Shown one piece after another: positions 1-4,721 of a stretch of DNA of 5,029 bases (position 1 is its first letter; each line of letters begins with the position of its first letter). The notes beneath the pieces are model-generated. The model saw nothing but the letters and a program-made list of their open reading frames with translations. It was not told the origin of the DNA and made no database searches. The position numbers and the translations under genes were made by a program. The stretch comes from an uncultured Propionibacteriaceae bacterium (GTDB lineage: Bacteria; Actinomycetota; Actinomycetes; Propionibacteriales; Propionibacteriaceae). The stretch covers positions 1-5,029 of the forward strand of contig CALMAD010000357.1 of NCBI GenBank assembly GCA_937859105.1. Direction: 5' to 3'.

Positions 1-547
1 GGGCGAGATCGTCGACGCGCTCGGCTCCCGGCAGCTTAAGGAGATCCGCCCCGGCCAGGAACAACTTCGACCCGCGAATGCCCGAACCGATGCACACCCA
101 CGGGACGTCCGCGGCGACGGCGTCCACCCAGATCGGCCAGTCCTCCGGGACGCCGACCGGCGCGATCCCGCCGTACTCCATCCCGGTGGCGTCGACGGCG
201 TAGTCCATGGGCGCGAAGGACGCCTTCCGCGCGTTCAACTTCTTCCGGACGAGGCCGTTCACGTCCACGCGACGGTCGGCGGGCGTCATGCAGACAACGT
301 GCTTCTCGACCCCCGCGCGCGTCCCGCGCACGACCACCGCGTTGATCGAGGCGTCCAGCGGCACGTCGTAATGCGCGCACAGGTTCTCGGTGTCGGCGTA
401 CTCGGGGTCGATGACGGCGACATAGGCGTCGAGGTCGAGCGAGCGGATCGCGTCGGCCACCGGCGGGGCGAGCAAATCCGGGTGGTCGGCGGCGGGCAGA
501 GGCTCGAGACGTCCGGCGACGCCGGAGTTCAACAGCTGCTGACTCAT
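1..547 (-). CDS. YbaK/EbsC-family aminoacyl-tRNA deacylase, 3' end outside window
   Basis: The first 182 residues are visible and the frame is open to the left edge. Members of this family hydrolyse mischarged aminoacyl-tRNAs in trans in the cytosol (Cys-tRNAPro or Ala-tRNAPro, depending on subfamily). Family landmarks are TGMEYGGIAPVG (about residues 121-132, matching the conserved TG..GGI.P.G strand of YbaK), IGSGIRGSKLFLAGADLLKL (about 153-172) and VRKKLNARKASFAP (about 100-113). Residues 1-40 are an N-terminal extension relative to E. coli YbaK. By eye, the catalytic Lys of YbaK (in its FKTL segment) aligns with Asn69 in SINAVVV, so the substrate may differ from classical YbaK; I believe related actinobacterial proteins also carry Asn there, but cannot check. 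The ATG at 547 has AAGG seven bases upstream and a GGGAGG abutting it. The gene diverges from the GNAT gene. The family is secure, the substrate is not known. Confidence 0.88.
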   Translation of the reverse strand, partial: MSQQLLNSGVAGRLEPLPAADHPDLLAPPVADAIRSLDLDAYVAVIDPEYADTENLCAHYDVPLDASINAVVVRGTRAGVEKHVVCMTPADRRVDVNGLVRKKLNARKASFAPMDYAVDATGMEYGGIAPVGVPEDWPIWVDAVAADVPWVCIGSGIRGSKLFLAGADLLKLPGAERVDDLA

Positions 548-554
548 CCTCCCA

Positions 555-567
555 CCTTGTCACAAGG
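555..567. promoter_or_regulatory. 13-bp palindrome between divergent genes, possible operator
   Basis: CCTTGT-C-ACAAGG is a perfect 6-1-6 inverted repeat. It lies 8 bases upstream of the deacylase ATG (547) and about 78 bases upstream of the GNAT start. Its position in a divergent intergenic gap fits a dimeric repressor site. On the minus strand its right half supplies the AAGG that may act as the deacylase Shine-Dalgarno, so protein binding or an RNA hairpin there could also affect translation. No regulator gene is visible in the window, so the role is inferred from symmetry and position only. Confidence 0.35.
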
Positions 568-644
568 CCACCACCCGTGACGCGGCGGCCACACGGCGAG
601 GCATCCCCGCGCCGCTGGCTGCACCGTTGGGGTTCAATGGAGCC

Positions 645-1295
645 GTGACGTCGATCCCGGAGCTCTTCCCCCCGCGCGGCCTGCGCATCACCAGCGGGCC
701 GCTGGAGCTTCGGGGCATCGGCGAACCCGAGATGCTCGCTCTCCTGGACGTGGTGCGCGACGGCGTCCACGACCCCGCGACGATGCCGTTCAGCTTCCCC
801 TGGACGGACGCGCCCGCCGACGAACTGCCCCTCAACTACCTGCAATGGTGGTCGCGGCACGTCACCGACTGGACGCCCGCCGCCTGGTCCATCGACCTCG
901 CCGCGGTGTGGGAGGGCGAGGTCGTCGGCGTCCAGGGCGTCACGACGCGCGACTTCCTCGTGACCCGCGGAGGCGAGACCGGCTCGTGGGTGGGACGTCG
1001 TTTTCACGGCCGCGGCATCGGCACCGCGATGCGCCGGGCATGGGTGGCCTTCTTGTTCGGTCATCTCGGCTTCGAGTACGTCACCTCGTCGGCCTTCGTG
1101 GACAACGCCGCGTCGCTGCGGGTGAGCGAGAAGCTGGGGTATCGCCCCAACGGAAGCGTCTGGTACGCGCGCCGCGGCGAACGCGCCGAGTGCCGGCGGC
1201 TGCTGTTGCGGCGCGAGGACTTCACCGGCGCCCCGCCGATCGCGGTCGAGGGCGTCGAGGCGGCACGACGGTTCATCGGCATCGTCCCCCGCTGA
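645..1295 (+). CDS. GNAT-family N-acetyltransferase (RimJ/RimL-like)
   Basis: This encodes 216 residues from the GTG at 645. A GNAT enzyme transfers an acetyl group from acetyl-CoA to an amine; the substrate cannot be read from the sequence. The acetyl-CoA-binding motif A is clear: RRFHGRGIGTAM (about residues 118-129) has the R-x-x-G-x-G signature, preceded by the beta strand ETGSWVG. Motif B follows as VDNAASLRVSEKLGY (about 152-166), typical of RimJ/RimL-type acetyltransferases and their resistance or small-molecule relatives. The N-terminal half has a PFSFPWTD segment and an aromatic LNYLQWWSRHV segment that probably shape the acceptor pocket. An in-frame TTG at 627 would add six residues; I prefer GTG 645 because the protein then begins MTSIPELFPPRGL and a poor -10-like TTCAAT sits six bases upstream, although no good Shine-Dalgarno supports either start. 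It is the only internal plus-strand gene, convergent with the Nudix gene, and its hairpin terminator follows directly. Confidence 0.88.
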   Translation: MTSIPELFPPRGLRITSGPLELRGIGEPEMLALLDVVRDGVHDPATMPFSFPWTDAPADELPLNYLQWWSRHVTDWTPAAWSIDLAAVWEGEVVGVQGVTTRDFLVTRGGETGSWVGRRFHGRGIGTAMRRAWVAFLFGHLGFEYVTSSAFVDNAASLRVSEKLGYRPNGSVWYARRGERAECRRLLLRREDFTGAPPIAVEGVEAARRFIGIVPR

Positions 1296-1302
1296 GAGGG
1301 CG

Positions 1303-1349
1303 AAGACCCAGCGCGGTGCCGGGCACCCGCTGGCTGAGGCTGCGGTCTT
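1303..1349 (+). terminator. Probable hairpin terminator of the GNAT gene
   Basis: Seven bases after the GNAT stop there is a nested inverted repeat. The outer arms are AAGACC (1303-1308) and GGTCTT (1344-1349). The inner hairpin is CAGCG-c-GGTG, loop CCGGG, CACC-CGCTG (1309-1332), with a single bulged C. There is no U-tract, which is common for GC-rich actinomycete terminators. The position directly behind a stop codon in a convergent gap supports a terminator role, but function is inferred. Confidence 0.5.
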
Positions 1350-1415
1350 GAGAAGCGTCGAACGGGCCGTCCGATTGAGATCACGAACCACCGCCCTCGT
1401 CGCTGAGAGCGCAGG

Positions 1416-1495
1416 TGTCACCAGCACACCACTCGACAGCGTTCGTCGCGCTCGGCTCCACTCCGGGACGACGATCGAGTGGTGTGCTGGTGACA
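1416..1495. repeat. Long intergenic inverted repeat (21-bp perfect arms, 38-base loop)
   Basis: Bases 1416-1436 are the exact reverse complement of 1475-1495. The arms begin TGTCACCAGC and end GCTGGTGACA. A G-U and a G-C pair would extend the stem to 1414-1497. Inside the loop, TCGTCG (1443-1448) is complementary to CGACGA (1469-1474), so the loop can fold further. The element lies between the convergent GNAT and Nudix genes. It may be a bidirectional terminator, a REP/BIME-like extragenic palindrome, or a MITE-sized mobile remnant. No clean target-site duplication is visible: CAGG abuts the left arm but is offset by two bases on the right. There is no coding potential that I believe. Confidence 0.85.
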
Positions 1496-1499
1496 TCCA

Positions 1500-1521
1500 G
1501 GGCAGAACAGCCCCTCTGCCC
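1500..1521. terminator. 7-bp-stem hairpin downstream of the Nudix gene
   Basis: GGGCAGA (1500-1506) and TCTGCCC (1515-1521) are perfect reverse complements around an 8-base loop. The hairpin starts 25 bases past the Nudix stop on the minus strand, where it would be the first structure encountered by polymerase, followed by the larger inverted repeat at 1416-1495. There is no U-tract on either strand. It is a plausible intrinsic terminator for the Nudix transcript, or part of the same composite repeat element. Confidence 0.4.
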
Positions 1522-1546
1522 ACCGCGGCGGGCATTGCGAACGAAC

Positions 1547-2041
1547 TCAGACGAACTGCCCCAGCAACGCGAGCGCGTCGGGCATGAACGGCTTGTCGGG
1601 GTCCTCGATCCAGGCGCGCAGATCGTCGGGCGTGAGCCAGGCGCCCCAAGCGACCTCCTCGGCTTGGTGCCGGATCGGCCCGTCGTACACGCATTCAAAG
1701 CGGAACCCGTAGTAACGGGTGTGTTCGTCGGCGTAGAAGCCCTCGCCCAGGCTCCGCAGTGCGACGTCGGCCACACCGAGCTCCTCGCACGCCTCGCGGA
1801 CGGCCGCCTCCCGCGGATCCTCCCCCGCCAGCAGCACCCCGCCCGCCGTGAAGTCGTAGTAGCCGGGGTAGACATCCTTGGTGTCGGTGCGTCGGTGGAC
1901 GTAGATCCGCCCCGACGAGTCGCGCACAATCACACCGGTCGCCCCGTGAATCAGGTTCTCGCCCCGCACCTTCCACCGCGGAGCCGAACCCACCACGGCC
2001 CCGGTTTCGTCGAACAGCGCCACGATCTCGTCCCTGGCCAC
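1547..2041 (-). CDS. Nudix hydrolase (YfcD-like)
   Basis: This 164-residue protein contains a complete Nudix box, G-x5-E-x7-REACEELGV, at residues 68-90 (G68, E74, R82, E83, E86, E87, G89), so the Mg-binding catalytic helix is intact. Nudix enzymes hydrolyse nucleoside diphosphates linked to another moiety. The overall layout, with an N-terminal MARDEIVALFDETG..VG strand, then HGATGVIVRDSSGRIYVHRRTDTKDVYPGYYDF before the box and a W-containing C-terminal segment, resembles the YfcD/isopentenyl-diphosphate-isomerase-like branch. IDI activity itself is not indicated; the substrate is unknown. Translation starts at GTG 2041, six bases after a TAGAGT -10-like hexamer, with GAGGG too close to act as a normal Shine-Dalgarno, suggesting a leaderless mRNA. 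It lies 88 bases downstream of menB and is convergent with the GNAT gene. Confidence 0.93.
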   Translation of the reverse strand: MARDEIVALFDETGAVVGSAPRWKVRGENLIHGATGVIVRDSSGRIYVHRRTDTKDVYPGYYDFTAGGVLLAGEDPREAAVREACEELGVADVALRSLGEGFYADEHTRYYGFRFECVYDGPIRHQAEEVAWGAWLTPDDLRAWIEDPDKPFMPDALALLGQFV

Positions 2042-2047
2042 GCCCTC

Positions 2048-2053
2048 ACTCTA
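2048..2053 (-). promoter_or_regulatory. -10 element for the Nudix gene, probably leaderless
   Basis: On the minus strand TAGAGT is followed by GAGGGC and then the GTG start codon. A -10 hexamer of TANNNT form six bases before a start codon places the transcription start at or next to the GTG, the usual arrangement for leaderless actinobacterial genes. No convincing -35 hexamer is seen at 16-18 bases upstream. Confidence 0.55.
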
Positions 2054-2094
2054 GGACGCCGGGGCGACGTCAGTCCGATCCGTTCGCGGTCGGC

Positions 2095-2145
2095 GTCAGG
2101 AGTAGTAGGGAGTCAGTAGTAGTAGGGAGTCAGTAGTAGTAGGGA
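2095..2145. repeat. 17-bp minisatellite, three tandem copies, over the menB stop codon
   Basis: The plus-strand unit is GTCAGTAGTAGTAGGGA. Copies lie at 2095-2111 (one mismatch, G for T at base 6), 2112-2128 and 2129-2145 (both perfect). In the menB sense direction the unit reads TCCCTACTACTACTGAC. The first copy encodes the last residues PYYY plus the TGA stop, and the other two lie in the 3' untranslated region. Each unit carries an internal TAC triplet run, which favours slipped-strand mispairing. Because the extra copies follow the stop, gain or loss of whole units leaves the MenB protein unchanged. Confidence 0.95.
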
Positions 2146-3041
2146 AAATGCGACCAGTCCGGACGCCGCTTCTCCAGGAAGGAGTCGCGCCCCTCGACCG
2201 CCTCGTCCGTCATGTAGGCGAGACGGGTGGTCTCGCCGGCGAACACCTGCTGCCCGACCAGGCCGTCGTCGATCGCGTTGAACGCGAACTTCAGCATCCG
2301 CTGGGCGGTGGGCGACTTGCCGCACACCGTCGCGGCCCACTCGAGACCGACGTCCTCGAGGTCGGCGTGCCGGACGACCCGGTTCACCGTTCCCATCTCA
2401 TACGCCCGCTGCGCGTCGTAGGTCTCCCCGAGGAAGAAGATCTCCCGCGCCACCTTCTGCCCCACCTGCCGCGCGAGATACGCCGAGCCGAAACCGGCGT
2501 CGAAGCTGCCGACGTCGGCGTCGGTCTGCTTGAAGCGCGCGTGCTCCTCGGACGCCAGCGTCAGGTCGCTCACCACGTGCAACGAGTGCCCGCCGCCGGC
2601 CGCCCACCCGTTGACCAGGGCGATCACGACCTTCGGCATGAACCGGATCAGCCGCTGCACTTCGAGAATGTGCAGCCGCCCGCCCTCCGCGAGCGCCCGC
2701 CGTTCGTCGACGGTCTCGGCCGTCTCGCCGGCCGCGTATTGGTAGCCCGACCGGCCCCTGATGCGCTGGTCGCCGCCCGAACAGAACGCCCAGCCGCCGT
2801 CTTTCGGCGAGGGGCCGTTGCCCGTGAGCAGGACGCACCCGACATCCGCGGACTGCCGCGCGTGATCGAGCGCGGCGAAGAGCTCGTCGACCGTGTGCGG
2901 CCGGAAGGCGTTGCGCACCTCCGGGCGGTCGAACGCCACCCGGACCGCCGGAACGTCCTTCGCGCGGTGATAGGTGATGTCGGTGAACTCGAACCCGGCG
3001 ACGGGCTCCCACAACTCCGGACGGAACGGGTTGGCTTCCAT
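2130..3041 (-). CDS. menB: 1,4-dihydroxy-2-naphthoyl-CoA synthase (MenB)
   Basis: MenB is a crotonase-fold enzyme that cyclises o-succinylbenzoyl-CoA to DHNA-CoA in menaquinone synthesis, acting in the cytosol as a hexamer. The 303 residues show CSGGDQR (about 87-93, oxyanion-hole region), VNGWAAGGGHSLH (about 143-155), FKQTDADVGSFDAGFGSAYLARQVGQKVAREIFFLG (about 170-205), and a C-terminus ending DWSHFPYYY. The QTD motif (Asp174) has Asp where E. coli MenB has Gly in QTG; family work assigns such enzymes to type II, which do not need bicarbonate and use this Asp (Asp185 in M. tuberculosis). I chose ATG 3041 over the in-frame GTG at 3050 because GTG overlaps the -10 box TAGGGT; ATG lies 7 bases after it, so the mRNA is probably leaderless. 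The gene is 10 bases behind DUF808 and probably also read from upstream. Its last codons lie in a tandem repeat. Confidence 0.97.
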   Translation of the reverse strand: MEANPFRPELWEPVAGFEFTDITYHRAKDVPAVRVAFDRPEVRNAFRPHTVDELFAALDHARQSADVGCVLLTGNGPSPKDGGWAFCSGGDQRIRGRSGYQYAAGETAETVDERRALAEGGRLHILEVQRLIRFMPKVVIALVNGWAAGGGHSLHVVSDLTLASEEHARFKQTDADVGSFDAGFGSAYLARQVGQKVAREIFFLGETYDAQRAYEMGTVNRVVRHADLEDVGLEWAATVCGKSPTAQRMLKFAFNAIDDGLVGQQVFAGETTRLAYMTDEAVEGRDSFLEKRRPDWSHFPYYY

Positions 3042-3048
3042 GTGCGGC

Positions 3049-3054
3049 ACCCTA
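3049..3054 (-). promoter_or_regulatory. -10 element for menB, containing the DUF808 stop codon
   Basis: On the minus strand TAGGGT is followed by GCCGCAC and then the menB ATG. The first three bases of the hexamer, TAG (3052-3054), are the stop codon of the upstream DUF808 gene. The spacing predicts a leaderless menB transcript in addition to possible readthrough from the upstream genes. This hexamer also decides the menB start, since the alternative GTG would lie inside it. No clear -35 was found. Confidence 0.55.
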
Positions 3055-4059
3055 CCGGGCCCCTCCGCTCTCGGACGCCTCCCCCGGGTCGCCCTCGGCC
3101 GCCGGCCGGCCGGCGCCGTGGGCGTCCTTCTTCTTGTGGGGGATCAGGTGCGTCACGCCGACCACGATCGCCCCCACGAACAGGCCGATCACCGCGGACG
3201 CCAGCGTGTTCACCAGCCAGCCGAGGAACCCGCCGAGCCCGCCGGGCACCGCGTGGGCGACGGCCTCCTCGGCGTGATGGACGAACTCGTACACCGGGTG
3301 CCAGCCGAGCTCGTTCACCCCGACCAGGATGATGTGGCCACCGACCCAGAGCATCGCCGCGATGCCGACGGTCGAGAGCACCTTCATCACGATCGGCATC
3401 GCCTTCACGAGGCCGCGGCCGAATGTTTGCAGTGCGGGCGAGGGACGCCCGGCGAGGTGGAGACCGATGTCGTCCATCTTCACGATCAGCCCGACGACGC
3501 CGTAGACGAGCAGGGTGATCACGATCGCGACGATCACGAGCGCGGCGGCCCGCAACCAGAACTCGTACTCGGCCACCTCGTTCAGCGAGATGACCATGAT
3601 CTCGGCGGAGAGGATGAAATCGGTCCGGATCGCGCCGGCGACCATCTTCTCCTCCGCGTCGCCGCCTTGGACGGCCGCCGTCTCCTCCGTCTCCTCCTGG
3701 TGGCCGGCGAGGCTGCCCCAGATCTTCTCGGCGCCCTCGAAGCAGAGGTACGTCCCGCCGAGCATGAGCAGGGGCGTGAGCGCCCACGGCGCGAGCTGAC
3801 TCAGCAGCAGGGCCACCGGCAGGATGAACACGAGCTTGTTGCGCAACGACCCGACCGCAATGCGCCGGATCATCGGCAGCTCGCGCTCGGGCTTGAACCC
3901 GTGCACGTACCGCGGCGTCACCGCCGTGTCGTCGACGACCACCCCCGCCGCCTTCGCGCTCGCGCGACCGGCTGCCAGGCCCACGTCGTCGATGGACGCC
4001 GCGGCCATCTTCGCCATCGTCGCGACGTCGTCCAGCAGAGCGGCCAGCCCCCCGCTCAT
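3052..4059 (-). CDS. DUF808 family inner-membrane protein (YedI-like)
   Basis: This 335-residue protein matches the DUF808/YedI family. It opens with MSGGLAALLDDVATMAKMAAASIDDVG and the family-typical VDDTAVTPRYVHGF (about residues 42-54), followed by ELPMIRRIAVGSLRNKL. Hydrophobic, probably membrane-spanning stretches lie at about 74-92, 94-110, 146-160, 168-195, 222-248 and 276-304. A charged cytosolic-looking segment (about 112-140, EKIWGSLAGHQEETEE...) separates the second and third. Residues 306-335 are a hydrophilic tail, HKKKDAHGAG..., rich in Gly, Glu and Ser. No biochemical role is established for this family that I can name. The ATG overlaps the upstream DUF421 stop as ATGA, with AAGGGGG six bases upstream, so the pair is probably translationally coupled. 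The stop TAG lies 10 bases before menB. Confidence 0.93.
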   Translation of the reverse strand: MSGGLAALLDDVATMAKMAAASIDDVGLAAGRASAKAAGVVVDDTAVTPRYVHGFKPERELPMIRRIAVGSLRNKLVFILPVALLLSQLAPWALTPLLMLGGTYLCFEGAEKIWGSLAGHQEETEETAAVQGGDAEEKMVAGAIRTDFILSAEIMVISLNEVAEYEFWLRAAALVIVAIVITLLVYGVVGLIVKMDDIGLHLAGRPSPALQTFGRGLVKAMPIVMKVLSTVGIAAMLWVGGHIILVGVNELGWHPVYEFVHHAEEAVAHAVPGGLGGFLGWLVNTLASAVIGLFVGAIVVGVTHLIPHKKKDAHGAGRPAAEGDPGEASESGGAR

Positions 4060-4628
4060 CGGCTGCCCCCTTGCGCGTCGATGTAAGCCTTGATTTCAGC
4101 GACCGCGTCGCGCAGTTCGCCGTGGGTGGCGGCCTGCTCGTCGCGCTTGAGGTCGACGCTCAACTCGCCGCCGGGGATCAGCTGGGCCAGCTCCACCTCG
4201 GCCGGGCCGTCGGCGCCCGACTTCATGAGTCCGGCGTTCAGGTCGTGAACGCTGAGGCCGACCCGTGCCAGGGCGGCCTTGTCGACCTCGCCGTCGCGGA
4301 TGATCGTCGTCGGGCCCCCCTCCAGCAGACGCTCGATCCGGGGCCAGCGCTGGGCCACCCGGTCCAGCACCGCGTTCGCCGCGACCAGCACGACCGCCCC
4401 GAGGATTCCGCCCACCAGCGAGTTGTCGGGCCCGATGATCGCGTTCTGGACCACGTTGCTGAGCAGCAGGACGACCACCAGGTCGAGATTGTTCATCTGC
4501 GCCAGCAGCCGCTTGCCGCCGAGGCGCACCAAGATCAAAATGCCTAGATAAACCGCGATCGTGCGGACGATCTTCTCGACCGGGGGAATGTCCATCCCCG
4601 TGAGCAACGCGGCCCAGTCAACGTTCAT
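4056..4628 (-). CDS. DUF421 (YetF-like) membrane protein
   Basis: This 190-residue protein has the DUF421 layout. Three probable transmembrane helices lie at about residues 19-36, 47-65 and 70-88, with the family core GKRLLAQMNNLDLVVVLLLSNVVQNAIIG between helices one and two and through helix two. A soluble C-terminal domain follows (about 105-162), including GGPTTIIRDGEVDKAAL and LIPGGELSVDLKRD, matching the usual pattern of a basic LI..G strand and a GELSV strand. Length is close to that of compact family members. Bacillus relatives (YetF and spore-associated DUF421 proteins) are poorly understood, so no function is assigned. It is the first gene of a minus-strand cluster with DUF808 and menB. 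The ATG at 4628 is six bases after a TAGCGT hexamer with no Shine-Dalgarno, suggesting a leaderless start. Confidence 0.9.
   Translation of the reverse strand: MNVDWAALLTGMDIPPVEKIVRTIAVYLGILILVRLGGKRLLAQMNNLDLVVVLLLSNVVQNAIIGPDNSLVGGILGAVVLVAANAVLDRVAQRWPRIERLLEGGPTTIIRDGEVDKAALARVGLSVHDLNAGLMKSGADGPAEVELAQLIPGGELSVDLKRDEQAATHGELRDAVAEIKAYIDAQGGSR
4066..4072 (-). promoter_or_regulatory. Shine-Dalgarno for DUF808 inside the DUF421 coding end
   Basis: AAGGGGG on the minus strand, six bases upstream of ATG 4059, differs from AAGGAGG at one base. It lies within the last codons of the DUF421 gene. With the ATGA stop/start overlap (4056-4059) it supports this start and translational coupling of the two membrane proteins. 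Confidence 0.5.
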
Positions 4629-4634
4629 GGCGGC

Positions 4635-4640
4635 ACGCTA
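4635..4640 (-). promoter_or_regulatory. -10 element for the DUF421-DUF808-menB cluster
   Basis: TAGCGT on the minus strand is followed by GCCGCC and then the DUF421 ATG. The six-base spacing puts the transcription start at the ATG, so the first gene is probably leaderless. The hexamer is 45 bases from the opposing -10 box at 4686-4691, making this a divergent promoter pair. No recognisable -35 was seen. Confidence 0.55.
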
Positions 4641-4664
4641 CCCGCTTGGCGGCGGCGCGACGAG

Positions 4665-4678
4665 CGCCCGGCCGGGCG
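4665..4678. promoter_or_regulatory. Perfect 14-bp palindrome between divergent promoters
   Basis: CGCCCGGCCGGGCG is its own reverse complement. It lies between the two opposing -10 boxes, about where both -35 regions would fall, so a dimeric repressor bound here could control both directions. It is made only of G and C in GC-rich DNA, where such palindromes arise by chance more readily, so the role is tentative. Confidence 0.35.
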
Positions 4679-4685
4679 GTCCGGC

Positions 4686-4691
4686 TAGGGT
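4686..4691 (+). promoter_or_regulatory. -10 element for the AMP-binding ligase gene
   Basis: TAGGGT matches the actinobacterial TANNNT -10 pattern and is identical to the hexamer proposed for menB. Transcription would begin near 4698, leaving a leader of about 24 bases that contains the Shine-Dalgarno. Unlike the minus-strand genes here, this gene therefore appears to have a leader. Confidence 0.55.
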
Positions 4692-4703
4692 GTGCGCACG
4701 CCC
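4688..4703. promoter_or_regulatory. Near-perfect 16-bp palindrome over -10 and transcription start, possible operator
   Basis: GGGTGTGCGCACGCCC is symmetrical except for one T/G pair; its core GTGCGCAC is perfect. It begins inside the TAGGGT -10 box and covers the predicted start of transcription, a classic repressor position. No regulator is visible in the window, so this rests on symmetry and location alone. Confidence 0.3.
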
Positions 4704-4710
4704 CGCCTCG

Positions 4711-4716
4711 AGGAGG
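4711..4716 (+). promoter_or_regulatory. Strong Shine-Dalgarno of the ligase gene
   Basis: AGGAGG with five bases (AACCC) before ATG 4722 is the best ribosome binding site in the window and fixes the start of the downstream gene. Confidence 0.85.
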
Positions 4717-4721
4717 AACCC

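Noticed and set aside
627..644. TTG at 627 as the GNAT start
   Set aside because: TTG starts are rarer, no Shine-Dalgarno precedes it, and GTG 645 gives a more natural N-terminus. It cannot be fully excluded.
1412..1501. CAGG on both sides of the large inverted repeat as a target-site duplication
   Set aside because: The right copy is offset by two bases from the arm, and four bases is weak evidence. No insertion can be proven without an empty site.
1541..1557. Direct repeat ACGAACT-CAG-ACGAACT at the Nudix 3' end
   Set aside because: It is only 7 bases and partly coding (QFV and the stop). It is most likely chance.
36..1694. A very long (552-residue) minus-strand reading frame
   Set aside because: It is Arg/Pro/Gly-rich low-complexity translation across the deacylase, the antisense of the GNAT gene and the hairpin-filled gap. 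The deacylase and GNAT frames have clear family motifs, so this is a GC-rich shadow frame.
3042..3050. GTG at 3050 as the menB start (three extra residues MPH)
   Set aside because: That GTG overlaps the TAGGGT -10 box; ATG 3041 lies 7 bases downstream of it and gives a better start.
2148..3332. A 394-residue plus-strand frame opposite menB
   Set aside because: It is Arg/His/Asp-rich antisense translation of menB and DUF808 with no family motif. MenB is unambiguous on the other strand.
2974..4086. A 370-residue plus-strand frame opposite DUF808
   Set aside because: It is an antisense shadow, rich in HDRD-type runs, overlying clear transmembrane coding sequence.
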